From: Ruminococcus difficilis
Lineage (GTDB): Bacteria; Bacillota_A; Clostridia; Oscillospirales; Acutalibacteraceae
Length of the DNA stretch: 14,789 bases
NCBI RefSeq assembly: GCF_016680995.1
Contig: NZ_JAEQMG010000174.1
Coordinates: 1 to 14,789, forward strand
Direction: 5' to 3'
Shown here: one piece after another, positions 5,782 to 13,759 of the stretch
Layout: each line of letters begins with the position of its first letter
Numbering within the stretch: position 1 is the first letter of the stretch
Notes under the pieces: model-generated
Databases searched by the model: none
Told to the model about the DNA's origin: nothing
Seen by the model: only the letters and a program-made list of their open reading frames with translations
Position numbers and translations under genes: made by a program

Positions 5782-5862
5782 GTATATGAGATAGGTGGCT
5801 TCTTTAGGTAAATCACCAAATCGTTCGGTATTTTGACTATTTTTTTCTGACGGAGGAGCATT

Positions 5863-6948
5863 ATGTCCAATAGATTATTTCAGGGAGTTATTCATCAGAT
5901 GAAGGACGCGATCGACAGAACGATCGGCGTAGTGGACGAGACTTCGGTTGTTATCGCTTGCTCGGAGCTCGGGCGCATCGGCGAGGTGAACGAAAGCATC
6001 ACCTCCGATACCCTCTCGGCGACCGTGCCTTTTGTCATCAACGGTCATACCTTTAAGTCGTTCGGTTCTTCGACCAGATCCGAATACGCTGTCTTTGTAC
6101 AGGGCAGCGACGAGATCGCGCAGAAGTACGCGCAGCTCTTGGCGGTATCGCTTGCGTCCATCAAGCAGTATTATGATGAAAAATACGACCGCTCCAATTT
6201 TATCAAAAATGTCATCCTCGACAATATCCTGCCCGGCGACATCTATCTGAAGGCGCGCGAGCTGCGCTTCAACAGCGACGTCAGCCGTGTCGTCATGCTG
6301 ATCAAGATCACCTCCAAGACGGACGTTTCCGTCTTTGATGTGGTACAGAATCTCTTCCCCGACAAGACCAAGGATTTTGTCATCAATATCAATGAGACCG
6401 ATATCGCGCTGGTCAAGGAGATCAAGCCCGGTATCTCTACCAAGGATCTGGAGAAGCTCGCCGGCTCCATCGTCGACACCCTCTCCACAGAGTTCTATAC
6501 CCACTGCGTCGTCGGTATGGGTACCAACGTCACCGGCATCAAGGATCTGGCACATTCCTTTAAGGAAGCACAGGTCGCCCTCGAGGTCGGCAAGGTATTC
6601 GATACCGAGCGCACCATCGTCAGCTACGATAACCTCGGTATCGCCCGTCTGGTTTATCAGCTGCCCACCACCCTGTGCGAAATGTTCCTCAAAGAGGTCT
6701 TTAAGCGCGGTTCAATCGAGAGCCTGGATCAGGAGACCCTGTTCACCATCCAGAAGTTCTTTGAGAACAACCTGAACGTATCCGAGACCTCCCGTAAGCT
6801 CTTTGTCCACCGTAACACGCTGGTCTACCGTCTGGAAAAGATCAAGAAGCTGACCGGTCTGGATCTCAGAGAGTTTGAGGACGCGATCGTCTTTAAGGTA
6901 GCGCTGATGGTCAAGAAGTACCTGACCTCCAGCCCGACCAAGTATTAA
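5863..6948 (+). CDS. CdaR/PucR-family transcriptional regulator
   Basis: A 361-residue cytoplasmic regulator. Residues 1-120 resemble the N-terminal sensing part of sugar-diacid-type regulators (MSNRLFQGVIHQMKDAIDRT). Residues about 125-255 fit the CdaR GGDEF-like domain (YTHCVVGMGTNVTGIKDLAHS, EAQVALEVGK); it lacks a GGDEF active site, as is usual for this family. Residues about 294-350 form the PucR C-terminal helix-turn-helix (FFENNLNVSETSRKLFVHRN followed by TLVYRLEKI). The ribosome site GGAGGAG lies just upstream of the ATG. It precedes ftsE by 125 bp on the same strand. Relatives usually control sugar-acid or purine catabolism, but no such genes are near. A role in controlling ftsEX and the peptidase is inferred from position only. 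Confidence 0.85.
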   Translation: MSNRLFQGVIHQMKDAIDRTIGVVDETSVVIACSELGRIGEVNESITSDTLSATVPFVINGHTFKSFGSSTRSEYAVFVQGSDEIAQKYAQLLAVSLASIKQYYDEKYDRSNFIKNVILDNILPGDIYLKARELRFNSDVSRVVMLIKITSKTDVSVFDVVQNLFPDKTKDFVININETDIALVKEIKPGISTKDLEKLAGSIVDTLSTEFYTHCVVGMGTNVTGIKDLAHSFKEAQVALEVGKVFDTERTIVSYDNLGIARLVYQLPTTLCEMFLKEVFKRGSIESLDQETLFTIQKFFENNLNVSETSRKLFVHRNTLVYRLEKIKKLTGLDLREFEDAIVFKVALMVKKYLTSSPTKY

Positions 6949-6971
6949 TCTATCGATACAACAAGTCAAAA

Positions 6972-7013
6972 GCGGATCAGTGAGGCAGAGGTTTTCGGCG
7001 TTCAGTGATCCGC
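6972..7013 (+). other. Hairpin between the regulator gene and ftsE
   Basis: GCGGATCA (6972-6979) pairs perfectly with TGATCCGC (7006-7013) around a 26-nt loop. There is no U-tract, so read-through is expected. It may stabilise or process the mRNA between the two genes. Confidence 0.45.
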
Positions 7014-7073
7014 CCCTTATCTATCCATATAATCCCAACAAAGACAGATATTCTGTCAGCGAAAGGTATTACT

Positions 7074-7760
7074 ATGATAAAGTTCAACAACGTTTCCAAG
7101 GTATATGACAGTAACGGCGTTCACGCGCTGGACAATGTATCCCTGAACATCGAGAAGGGAGAGTTCGTCTTTATCGTCGGCTCTTCCGGCGCCGGTAAAA
7201 GTACCTTCCTCAAGCTGATCATGCGTGAGGAGATGCCCACCTCCGGCTCGATCATCATCAATGATATGCACCTCGAGACTCTTCCGCGCCGCAAGGTGCC
7301 GTATCTCAGACGTACGATGGGTATCGTGTTCCAGGATTTCCGTCTGATCTCCAAGATGACGGTCTATGAGAACGTCGCTTTCGCGATGCGCTGCGTCGGC
7401 AAGCGAAACGATTCCATCAAAAAGCGCGTACCTTATATATTGGAGCTGGTCGGTCTTGCCGATAAGGCGAACGATCATCCGTCCGAGCTTTCCGGCGGTG
7501 AGCAGCAGCGTGTGTCTTTGGCGCGCGCGCTGGTCAACAACCCCGCTCTGATCATCGCGGATGAGCCCACCGGCAATATCGACCCCGAGATGAGCTATGA
7601 GATCATCGAGCTCCTCTCCGAGATCAACAAGCGCGGCACCACGGTGCTGGTGGTCACCCACGAGCACGAGCTGGTAAAGTCCTTTGGCAAGCGAGTCATA
7701 ACTATCGACGACGGCAGAGTTGTTTCTGACTCCGATGACAACAGATTCGTCGCAATCTGA
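7074..7760 (+). CDS. ftsE: Cell-division ABC ATPase FtsE
   Basis: A 228-residue ATPase that partners FtsX to control cell-wall hydrolases at the septum or side wall. Motifs: Walker [10 protein letters not shown] (36-44), Q-loop Gln87 in VFQDFRL, signature LSGGEQQ (139-145), Walker [13 protein letters not shown] (from 159), and switch His196. FQDFRLI and PTGNIDP are characteristic of FtsE. The ATG at 7074 has AAAGG 8 nt upstream. An upstream in-frame extension to about 7005 lacks a ribosome site and is not FtsE-like. ftsX follows after 33 bp. Confidence 0.95.
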   Translation: MIKFNNVSKVYDSNGVHALDNVSLNIEKGEFVFIVGSSGAGKSTFLKLIMREEMPTSGSIIINDMHLETLPRRKVPYLRRTMGIVFQDFRLISKMTVYENVAFAMRCVGKRNDSIKKRVPYILELVGLADKANDHPSELSGGEQQRVSLARALVNNPALIIADEPTGNIDPEMSYEIIELLSEINKRGTTVLVVTHEHELVKSFGKRVITIDDGRVVSDSDDNRFVAI

Positions 7761-7793
7761 GTTTGGATCAGTACAACGGAAAGGAATGGAAGT

Positions 7794-8693
7794 ATGAGTA
7801 GTTTTGGCTATCTGATTAAAGAAGGCTTCAAGAATTTAGTTCATAACCGCCTGATGACCCTCGCGTCCATCGGCGTTTTGATATCCTGTCTGGTTCTGAC
7901 AGGTTCTGCGGTCATGTTGACCATCAATGTTTCCAACATCGTCGACTCTGTCGGCGATACCAACGTCACCAAGGTGTTCCTTGATGACAGCTATACCAAG
8001 CTTGAGGCAGTGTATAAGGGCAAGGAGCTCAGCCAGGTCGCGAACGTATCTCAGGTCGAGTTCATCGATAAGGATGAAGCGATCCAGGCGTACCGCGATC
8101 AGCTCGGCGACGAGGTCTTCGCCAACATGTCCGGCGATGACAACCCGCTGCCCTATGCTTACAGCGTCAAGATGGATGATCTGTCCAAGTATGACGATAC
8201 CGTCGCCAGGATCAAAGAGGTCGAGGGCGTCGCGTCGGTTTCTTCCCACCGTGAGGTCGCTGAGAAGCTGACCAACCTGTCATCCTTCATCACGACGATG
8301 AGTCTGTGGATCATTCTGGCGCTGGCGATCATCTCGCTGTTCATTATCAGCAACACCATCCGCATGACCATGTTCTCGCACCGCTTTGAAATCAGCATCA
8401 TGAAGAGCGTGGGCGCGACCAACGCGTTTGTCCGCGTACCGTTCATCATCGAGGGCATTGTCATCGGTCTGATCTCGGCGATCATCGCGATCGGACTGCT
8501 GTTTGTGCTGTCCGACGCTATCATCAACTCGGTGCAGAAGATCCTTGACTTCAAGTATACACGCTTCACCGAGGTCATGTGGCCGATCATCGGCTCCTTC
8601 GTCGCGGCAGGTGTGCTGGTAGGTTCACTGGGCAGTATGGTGTCGATTCGACGTTTCCTGACTCACGAAGGCAACGAGGTCTTAGGCTGGTAA
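7794..8693 (+). CDS. ftsX: Cell-division membrane protein FtsX
   Basis: A 299-residue membrane partner of FtsE. Four membrane segments are visible at about 22-46, 166-188, 218-240 and 262-285. This gives the FtsX topology, with the large extracellular domain (47-165) between the first two. That domain is the part that binds the wall hydrolase or its activator. The motif FEISIMKSVGATNAFVRVPF (198-217) before the third segment is the cytoplasmic coupling region typical of FtsX. The ribosome site is GGAATGGAAG. The next gene encodes a likely target peptidase. Confidence 0.95.
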   Translation: MSSFGYLIKEGFKNLVHNRLMTLASIGVLISCLVLTGSAVMLTINVSNIVDSVGDTNVTKVFLDDSYTKLEAVYKGKELSQVANVSQVEFIDKDEAIQAYRDQLGDEVFANMSGDDNPLPYAYSVKMDDLSKYDDTVARIKEVEGVASVSSHREVAEKLTNLSSFITTMSLWIILALAIISLFIISNTIRMTMFSHRFEISIMKSVGATNAFVRVPFIIEGIVIGLISAIIAIGLLFVLSDAIINSVQKILDFKYTRFTEVMWPIIGSFVAAGVLVGSLGSMVSIRRFLTHEGNEVLGW

Positions 8694-8803
8694 AATGCCT
8701 TCCCCTCAAGGGGAAAGCTGTAAAACAGAAACAGTTCTCACCCATTACCCGCCCGCGGTAATCGGTTTTGGAAAATCCTGCGGGCAGAAAGGCTATGAGA
8801 TTG

Positions 8804-10084
8804 ATGAAGAAAATACTATCAGTATGTTTAGCCCTCATTATGATAATAGGTGGCGCCGCGTCCACCACCGCGGCGACGATCAGCGAACTGGAAGCTCGTC
8901 AGGCTGAGCTGGAATCTCAGCAGGCGGAGTATCAGGCAAAGCTGAACAAATCGAATTCTGCTGTATCCGAAAAGCAGGAAGAGGTCGACGCTCTTGTCGG
9001 TCAGGTCGAGTCCGTGACCGCCGAGATTCAGGTCTGCTATCAGAAGATCTCCATCTATGATAAGAGTATCGCTGAGAAGCAGCAGGCGATCGACGCCGCT
9101 AATGTGGAAATCGACAACAACATGAATACACTCCGCCAGCGCATCAAGACCATCTATATTTCCGGTGACGTCAGCGCGCTGGAGATCGTCATGGGCGCAA
9201 AGGACTTTACCGACTTCCTCGATAAGCTCCAGCTGGTTCAGTACGTCAGCGATCATGACGCTGAACTGATCAACGGCATCAAGAAGAAACTCAACACCAT
9301 CTCTGAGGAGAAAAAGGCGCTTGAAGCAGATAAAGCGAGCCTGGAAGAAGAGCATACCACTCTGACCAATAAACAGGATGAGCTGACCAAGCTGCTCGAC
9401 GAAAACAAAGAAACGCTCGCAAGTCTGCAGAGCGAAGCAAATGACGCGCAGATGCAGTTGAGCATCAGCGAAGAGGAGCTCAGCAAATTGAAGCCGGAGC
9501 TTCAGGCGTTAGTGCGTCAGGCTCAGCAGCAAGAGGCGGCGGCTCAGCAGGCAGCGGCAGCTCCGTCTTCATCTTCTGATGATGAGGAAGAAGAGATCGA
9601 CTACAGCGACAACGGCGGCGGTTCTTCCGGCGGTGGCGGTTACAGCGCTCCGTCACAAATCGACGCAGGCGATGGCTGGACATGGCCGATCCCGGGCTGC
9701 TATACGATAACCGGCGGCTTCGGTGAGGGTCGTTCCTATGAGAGCCACGGCGGTACGGATATTGCCGCTCCCATCGGCACCCCGATCTACGCGGCGAACT
9801 CCGGTACGGTTATCGGTTCCTCTAACGACTGTACTCATTCCAGCGCGGGCGTAGGCGCGTGTAACCACGGCGGCGGCTACGGCAACCATGTCTGGATCCA
9901 GCACGATAACGGCTACCAGACCATCTACGGTCATATGATCAACACCGCGGTCTCCACCGGCGAATATGTATCCAAGGGTCAGTTGATCGGCTATTCCGGT
10001 TCTACCGGCTGGTCCACCGGTCCTCACCTGCACTTTGAGCTGCGTATCAACGGCGTCAGAAGCAATCCGATGGCATTGTTCTAA
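8804..10084 (+). CDS. Secreted coiled-coil M23 (LytM) peptidase, probable FtsEX effector
   Basis: A 426-residue exported peptidoglycan peptidase. A signal peptide (MKKILSVCLALIMIIGGAAS, then Ala-rich to about residue 25) precedes a long Glu/Gln/Lys-rich coiled coil (about 27-250). A low-complexity linker of Ala/Gln, Ser, Asp/Glu and Gly follows (about 245-290). The C-terminal LytM domain (about 292-426) has HGGTD (ligands His315, Asp319), YGHM (His377) and HLHFE (His408, His410), so the zinc site looks complete. An insertion with two Cys (CTHSSAGVGAC, about 343-353) sits within the domain. A coiled coil plus LytM next to ftsEX is the EnvC-like arrangement, but the intact zinc site suggests it cuts the wall itself. 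ATG at 8795 is an alternative start, though its ribosome site would be only 2 nt away. A 7-bp hairpin (8700-8715) without a U-tract lies in the 110-bp gap after ftsX. Confidence 0.9.
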   Translation: MKKILSVCLALIMIIGGAASTTAATISELEARQAELESQQAEYQAKLNKSNSAVSEKQEEVDALVGQVESVTAEIQVCYQKISIYDKSIAEKQQAIDAANVEIDNNMNTLRQRIKTIYISGDVSALEIVMGAKDFTDFLDKLQLVQYVSDHDAELINGIKKKLNTISEEKKALEADKASLEEEHTTLTNKQDELTKLLDENKETLASLQSEANDAQMQLSISEEELSKLKPELQALVRQAQQQEAAAQQAAAAPSSSSDDEEEEIDYSDNGGGSSGGGGYSAPSQIDAGDGWTWPIPGCYTITGGFGEGRSYESHGGTDIAAPIGTPIYAANSGTVIGSSNDCTHSSAGVGACNHGGGYGNHVWIQHDNGYQTIYGHMINTAVSTGEYVSKGQLIGYSGSTGWSTGPHLHFELRINGVRSNPMALF

Positions 10085-10128
10085 AGACCGATAGGGGAGA
10101 TTCCCCGACAATGAAATCATACATTTCG

Positions 10129-10162
10129 ATCCCTCCGCATAAGCTATTGCGGAGGGATTTTT
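10129..10162 (+). terminator. Terminator of the ftsEX-peptidase unit that also holds the next ribosome site
   Basis: ATCCCTCCGCA (10129-10139) pairs perfectly with TGCGGAGGGAT (10148-10158), and the U-run spans 10158-10162. The next start codon follows at once (10163). Its ribosome site GGAGGG (10151-10156) is the right arm of the stem. Confidence 0.8.
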
Positions 10163-10990
10163 ATGATGACTGCATTACAGATCGAAGAGCATAATAAAGG
10201 CTTTTTGCGCCGACTGCGCCGCAACAGGATCCGTGTAGAGCACCGTTACTGTGACGCGGTAACGCTCAAGTGCGTGACCTATGAGCATTATCGCGGCAAG
10301 GTCAGCTGGACGTCCATCGACCGCTTTGTCAAGGCACAGCGCAACCGCGTTTTATGCGCGCCCGATATGGCGATTGCGAGCAACAGCGGGTACAAGCGTT
10401 TTGTATCGACGGATCTGAGCCGACGGATGTGCGAGAACGCCGCGCTGTATCTGCTGAGGACGGTCGCCGATCGGCAAATCAAAGCCGTTCTCGTGGATGA
10501 TGACGGTGACTGCGCCGGGCTGTGCGATTATTTGGCGGAGTACGGCGATCCCGTCAATGTCCTGAGCTCCGCGACCCGGATCTACGCGGCGCAGGCGGAA
10601 TATCTGCTCAATGAAAAGGGCGCGGCACTGAAGCTCTGTCGGGACAAAAGCTGCCTGAGAGACGCCGATCTGATCATAGCGCCCGGGCGGTTGGAGGAAG
10701 AACTGCCCTGTCTGTCCGACGCGCTGATCCTGACGGGTGAGGCTCCGGCGGTAAAGCAAAACGCCGCGACGGTATACGAGTACTTTTTTGAACTGCCGTC
10801 AAAGTACCGTGAGATCTGCCCCGACTTCCTCGACGAGATGTATTTTGCGTCGGCATTGTACACGATGGGCAGGGCGAAAGAGCTGGGCGGCGAGGTCTTT
10901 ACCCGATGCGGCGACGGGGTCACGATACATACCCGCGGCAGCCTTGTCGAGGCGCTCAAAAAACGCCTGTTATCCCGCATAAATTCTTGA
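10163..10990 (+). CDS. Uncharacterised protein with possible Rossmann-like domain
   Basis: A 275-residue protein that I do not recognise. It has no signal peptide or membrane segment. The N-terminal 60 residues are strongly basic (FLRRLRRNRIRVEHRY). The middle has alternating strands and helices: AVLVDDDGDCAGLCDYLAEY (about 108-127), then NVLSS, then ADLIIAP and ALILTGEAP. This resembles a nucleotide-binding Rossmann-type fold, but without a clear glycine-rich loop. There are eight Cys residues without a metal-binding pattern. The start is ATG at 10163 or 10166, 6 or 9 nt after GGAGGG, which lies in the preceding terminator stem. The stop codon lies within the -35 box of the greA promoter. 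The coding reality is well supported by length and codon use; the function is unknown. Confidence 0.8.
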   Translation: MMTALQIEEHNKGFLRRLRRNRIRVEHRYCDAVTLKCVTYEHYRGKVSWTSIDRFVKAQRNRVLCAPDMAIASNSGYKRFVSTDLSRRMCENAALYLLRTVADRQIKAVLVDDDGDCAGLCDYLAEYGDPVNVLSSATRIYAAQAEYLLNEKGAALKLCRDKSCLRDADLIIAPGRLEEELPCLSDALILTGEAPAVKQNAATVYEYFFELPSKYREICPDFLDEMYFASALYTMGRAKELGGEVFTRCGDGVTIHTRGSLVEALKKRLLSRINS

Positions 10991-11015
10991 CATCAACCCA
11001 CACTTGTCATATAAT
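10987..11015 (+). promoter_or_regulatory. Perfect consensus sigma-A promoter of greA
   Basis: TTGACA (10987-10992) and TATAAT (11010-11015) are separated by exactly 17 nt. The TGA stop of the preceding gene (10988-10990) lies inside the -35 box. The leader before greA is about 50 nt. Confidence 0.9.
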
Positions 11016-11071
11016 ATAGCTTGTATGCGAATATCTTGAATCATGATTTGATTATTGAAAGGAAGATAAAA

Positions 11072-11545
11072 ATGGCTAAACCGGTAATGTTGACCGCTGA
11101 AGGTTTAAAACAGTTAGAAGAGGAGCTCGATCTTCTCAAAGGCGAAAAGCGTAAAGAAATCGCGGAAAAGATCAAAGTCGCGCGTTCCTACGGCGACCTT
11201 TCCGAGAACAGTGAATATGACGACGCGAAAAACGAGCAGGCGATGCTCGAGGCGCGTATCGTGACCATCGAGGCTACGCTGAAAAACGCGGTGCTGATCG
11301 ACGAGGAGGGCATCTCCAACGAGCACATCCACGTCGGCTCCAAGGTCAAGCTGCTGAACCTGCGCACCGACGCCGAGGTCACCTATAAGATCGTCGGCTC
11401 CAACGAGGCTGACCCCTCCGAGGGCAAGATCTCCGATGAATCCCCTGTCGGACTTGCTTTGCTCGGACATGCCATCGGCGACGCTGTCGAGGTAGAGGTA
11501 CCCGCCGGTGTGATCGGCTTCAAGGTGCTTGATATTTTCAAATAA
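11072..11545 (+). CDS. greA: Transcription elongation factor GreA
   Basis: A 157-residue factor that enters the RNA polymerase secondary channel and triggers cleavage of backtracked RNA. The N-terminal coiled coil (about 8-75) carries the conserved tip [18 protein letters not shown] with the acidic pair Asp42 and Glu45. The C-terminal FKBP-like domain (about 80-157) ends in the typical region [20 protein letters not shown]. The ATG at 11072 has AAAGGAAG 6-7 nt upstream; an upstream in-frame ATG has no site. The gene is followed by a hairpin repeat and then lysS, a pairing common in Clostridia. Confidence 0.95.
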   Translation: MAKPVMLTAEGLKQLEEELDLLKGEKRKEIAEKIKVARSYGDLSENSEYDDAKNEQAMLEARIVTIEATLKNAVLIDEEGISNEHIHVGSKVKLLNLRTDAEVTYKIVGSNEADPSEGKISDESPVGLALLGHAIGDAVEVEVPAGVIGFKVLDIFK

Positions 11546-11549
11546 TTTC

Positions 11550-11596
11550 GGCTCCCTTTGGGAAAGGGAGCTCCCACGAGAGTGGGTGAGGAATTG
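11550..11596 (+). repeat. Two-hairpin intergenic repeat, copy 2
   Basis: First hairpin GCTCCCTTT (11551-11559)/AAAGGGAGC (11563-11571) with loop GGG. Second hairpin CCCAC (11573-11577)/GTGGG (11582-11586). Tail TGAGGAATTG. It lies 5 bp after the greA stop and may end greA transcription, although no U-tract follows. Confidence 0.65.
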
Positions 11597-11695
11597 TATT
11601 AAATTGTTTGAGCGAAGCGAGTATCTTCATATAATTATGTTGCATCAATAACAATCGTAATTAATTAGTATCTCCCTTCGGTCGGTCAATTCATG

Positions 11696-11749
11696 CAATT
11701 CATCCGAGCTCGCTTGATGCGAGCCCACCTTCCTTTCCCAAAGGAAGGC
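11696..11749 (-). repeat. Two-hairpin intergenic repeat, inverted copy 3
   Basis: On the reverse strand: hairpin CCTTCCTTT/AAAGGAAGG with loop GGG (plus-strand 11728-11748), then a second hairpin built on CTCGC/GCGAG, then the tail GGATGAATTG. It faces copy 2 across about 100 bp. The DNA between (11597-11695) shows no gene. Confidence 0.65.
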
Positions 11750-11774
11750 TTTGACAGGTCTTTTCTACAGACTG

Positions 11775-11804
11775 AGCCTTTCTTTTGAGGGGAAGGCTGT
11801 TTTT
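11775..11804 (+). terminator. Hairpin with U-tract just upstream of lysS
   Basis: AGCCTT (11775-11780) pairs with AAGGCT (11793-11798), extended by G-T pairs. GTTTTT follows. It lies 23 bp before the lysS start. It may end transcription from greA and leave lysS with its own start, or act as a leader attenuator. I see no T-box features. Confidence 0.5.
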
Positions 11805-11826
11805 ATTAATGTATTTGAGGTAGGAT

Positions 11827-13296
11827 ATGGAACAAAATCTTAATGAAATTCTGAAACTCAGACGAGAGAAGCTCGCCGTCTTACAGGAGATGGGCAAGGA
11901 TCCTTTCGTCATCACCAAATTTGATCAGACCCACCACAGTGTGGATATCAAGGAAAACTATGACGAGCTCGAAGGCAAGACCGTCAGTGTTGCCGGCAGA
12001 ATGATGTTCAAGCGCGTCATGGGCAAGGCGTCCTTCTGCAATGTGCAGGATCTCAAGGGCAGCATCCAGGCATATGTCGCCCGCGATTCGATCGGCGTCG
12101 AGGATTACGCGCTCTTTAAAAAGTATGATGTGGGCGATATCATCGGCGTCACCGGCGAGGTGTTCAAGACCAAGACCGGTGAGATCTCCGTGCACGCGAG
12201 CAGTGTGACCCTGCTGTCCAAATCGTTACAGATCCTGCCCGAAAAATACCACGGTCTGACCGATACCGACACCCGTTATCGTCAGCGCTACACCGATCTG
12301 ATCATGAACCGTGAGGTCAAGGAGACCTTTGTCAAGCGCTCCAAGATCATCTCCTCCATCCGCCGCTTCTTGGATGACCGCGGCTTTATGGAGGTCGAGA
12401 CGCCCATGCTGGTGCAGAACGCCGGCGGCGCCGCGGCAAGACCGTTTGAGACGCACTTCAACGCGCTGGACGAGGATCTGAAGCTCCGCATTTCGCTGGA
12501 GCTGTACTTAAAGCGCCTGATCGTCGGCGGTCTGGAGAAGGTATATGAGATCGGTAGAGTGTTCCGCAACGAGGGTCTGGATACCCGCCACAACCCCGAG
12601 TTCACACTGATGGAGCTGTATCAGGCATATACCGATTATCACGGCATGATGGATCTGACCGAGGCGATGTATCGCTATGTCGCCCAGCAGGTCAACGGTT
12701 CGATGCAGGTGACCTACGGCGAGAACGTGATCGACTTTGAGAAGCCCTTTGAGCGTATCACGATGGTGGACGCGGTGAAGAAATATGCCGGCGTCGACTG
12801 GAGCGAGGTCAAATCGACCGCGGACGCCCGCGCTGTCGCGGACAAGCTGCATGTCGAATATGAGGAAAGACATCAGAAGGGCGATATCCTCAGCCTGATC
12901 TTTGAGGAATACGCCGAGTGCCATCTGATCCAGCCGACCTTCGTCATGGATCACCCGATCGAGATCTCTCCGCTGACTAAGAAAAAGCCCGAGGATCCCG
13001 AGTATGTCGAGCGCTTTGAGATGTTCATCAACGGTTGGGAGATGGCGAACGCTTACTCCGAGCTCAACGACCCGATCGATCAGCGCGAGCGCTTCAAGGC
13101 GCAGGAGGCGATGCTTGCCGCAGGCGATGAAGAAGCCAACACCACCGATGAGGACTTCCTCAACGCACTCGAGATCGGTATGCCCCCCACAGGCGGCATC
13201 GGCTACGGCATCGACCGACTGGTCATGATCATGACCAACTCCCCGGCTATCAGGGATGTACTTTTATTCCCGACAATGAAGAGCTTGGATAAATAA
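11827..13296 (+). CDS. lysS: Lysyl-tRNA synthetase, class II
   Basis: A 489-residue enzyme that charges tRNA-Lys with lysine. An N-terminal OB-fold anticodon-binding domain (about 50-135) is followed by the class II catalytic core. Motif 1 lies around 179-195 ([17 protein letters not shown]). Motif 2 runs from 243 ([20 protein letters not shown]) with Arg247. Motif 3 is GIGYGIDRL (457-465) with Arg464. Length and the C-terminal VLLFPTMK match the bacterial family. GAGGTAGGAT lies directly upstream of the ATG. It is the last core gene before the right-hand mobile region. Confidence 0.97.
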   Translation: MEQNLNEILKLRREKLAVLQEMGKDPFVITKFDQTHHSVDIKENYDELEGKTVSVAGRMMFKRVMGKASFCNVQDLKGSIQAYVARDSIGVEDYALFKKYDVGDIIGVTGEVFKTKTGEISVHASSVTLLSKSLQILPEKYHGLTDTDTRYRQRYTDLIMNREVKETFVKRSKIISSIRRFLDDRGFMEVETPMLVQNAGGAAARPFETHFNALDEDLKLRISLELYLKRLIVGGLEKVYEIGRVFRNEGLDTRHNPEFTLMELYQAYTDYHGMMDLTEAMYRYVAQQVNGSMQVTYGENVIDFEKPFERITMVDAVKKYAGVDWSEVKSTADARAVADKLHVEYEERHQKGDILSLIFEEYAECHLIQPTFVMDHPIEISPLTKKKPEDPEYVERFEMFINGWEMANAYSELNDPIDQRERFKAQEAMLAAGDEEANTTDEDFLNALEIGMPPTGGIGYGIDRLVMIMTNSPAIRDVLLFPTMKSLDK

Positions 13297-13298
13297 AC

Positions 13299-13388
13299 AC
13301 AATATATAGCTATATACTCGCTTATAAATCGCTATATATTGTATGCTTAAAGGATGCTGATTAAGCCCTTAAGCCAAACTTAAGCCAA
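13299..13388. repeat. AT-rich inverted repeat and 11-bp-spaced direct repeats downstream of lysS; probable attachment region
   Basis: ACAATATATAGC (13299-13310) is perfectly inverted at 13331-13342. TTAAGCC occurs at 13361, 13369 and 13380. The pair TTAAGCCAA (13369-13377, 13380-13388) has the same 11-bp period as TTTACACCA at 1073/1084, and both pairs continue into the complement of TGAATTGG. I infer a second integration boundary. The 450-bp gap 13297-13747 also holds the terminator at 13458 and one short open frame. Confidence 0.45.
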
Positions 13389-13457
13389 TTCATGCAGATT
13401 ATTACACAAGGATTTTGTAAAGCAAAGCAGAATTGGCGATACTCTGAAATAAACACC

Positions 13458-13495
13458 GGACAGACATTCACTTATGTGAGTGCCTGTCCTTTTTT
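13458..13495 (+). terminator. Intrinsic terminator in the right margin
   Basis: GGACAG (13458-13463) pairs with CTGTCC (13484-13489). After one mismatch the stem continues, 13465-13471 with 13476-13482, closed by TTAT. TTTTTT (13490-13495) follows. No recognisable gene directly precedes it. Confidence 0.75.
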
Positions 13496-13651
13496 ATGAA
13501 GACTCTTTCTGATCTTACTACAGTTTTGTTAAACCACAAGTGAATTCTCAGCACTGTTGCAAAGTGCAAAAAGTGGCTTAAAACCTGACTTTTTTAGTCA
13601 AATCATACTTTTCATCTATTAAATGAAGTCAATTCCAAAAAAAGGAGTGAA

Positions 13652-13759
13652 ATTACCTTAGCTTACTCTAAAAACGCGATACGGCTGAAATCTGGACGTT
13701 TTAGGGCTATATTAAGCGCCGTTTCAAAGGCGATGACAGACTGGTTTTCATTCACCTAA
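13652..13759 (+). other. Short open frame with ribosome site but no standard start codon
   Basis: AAAGGAG (13641-13647) is followed after 4 nt by ATT (13652), which opens 35 codons up to TAA. The peptide reads ITLAYSKNAIRLKSGRFRAI, then LSAVSKAMTDWFSFT. It is basic and looks protein-like. A GTG at 13647 overlapping the ribosome site is in another frame and stops after four codons. It could be a rare ATT-started small protein, a frameshifted remnant, or chance. The 3' end overlaps the convergent SLOG gene by 12 bp. Confidence 0.2.

Noticed and set aside
11600..11826. T-box riboswitch upstream of lysS
   Set aside because: I see no T-box core or specifier stem; the region consists of dispersed hairpins and one U-tailed hairpin.
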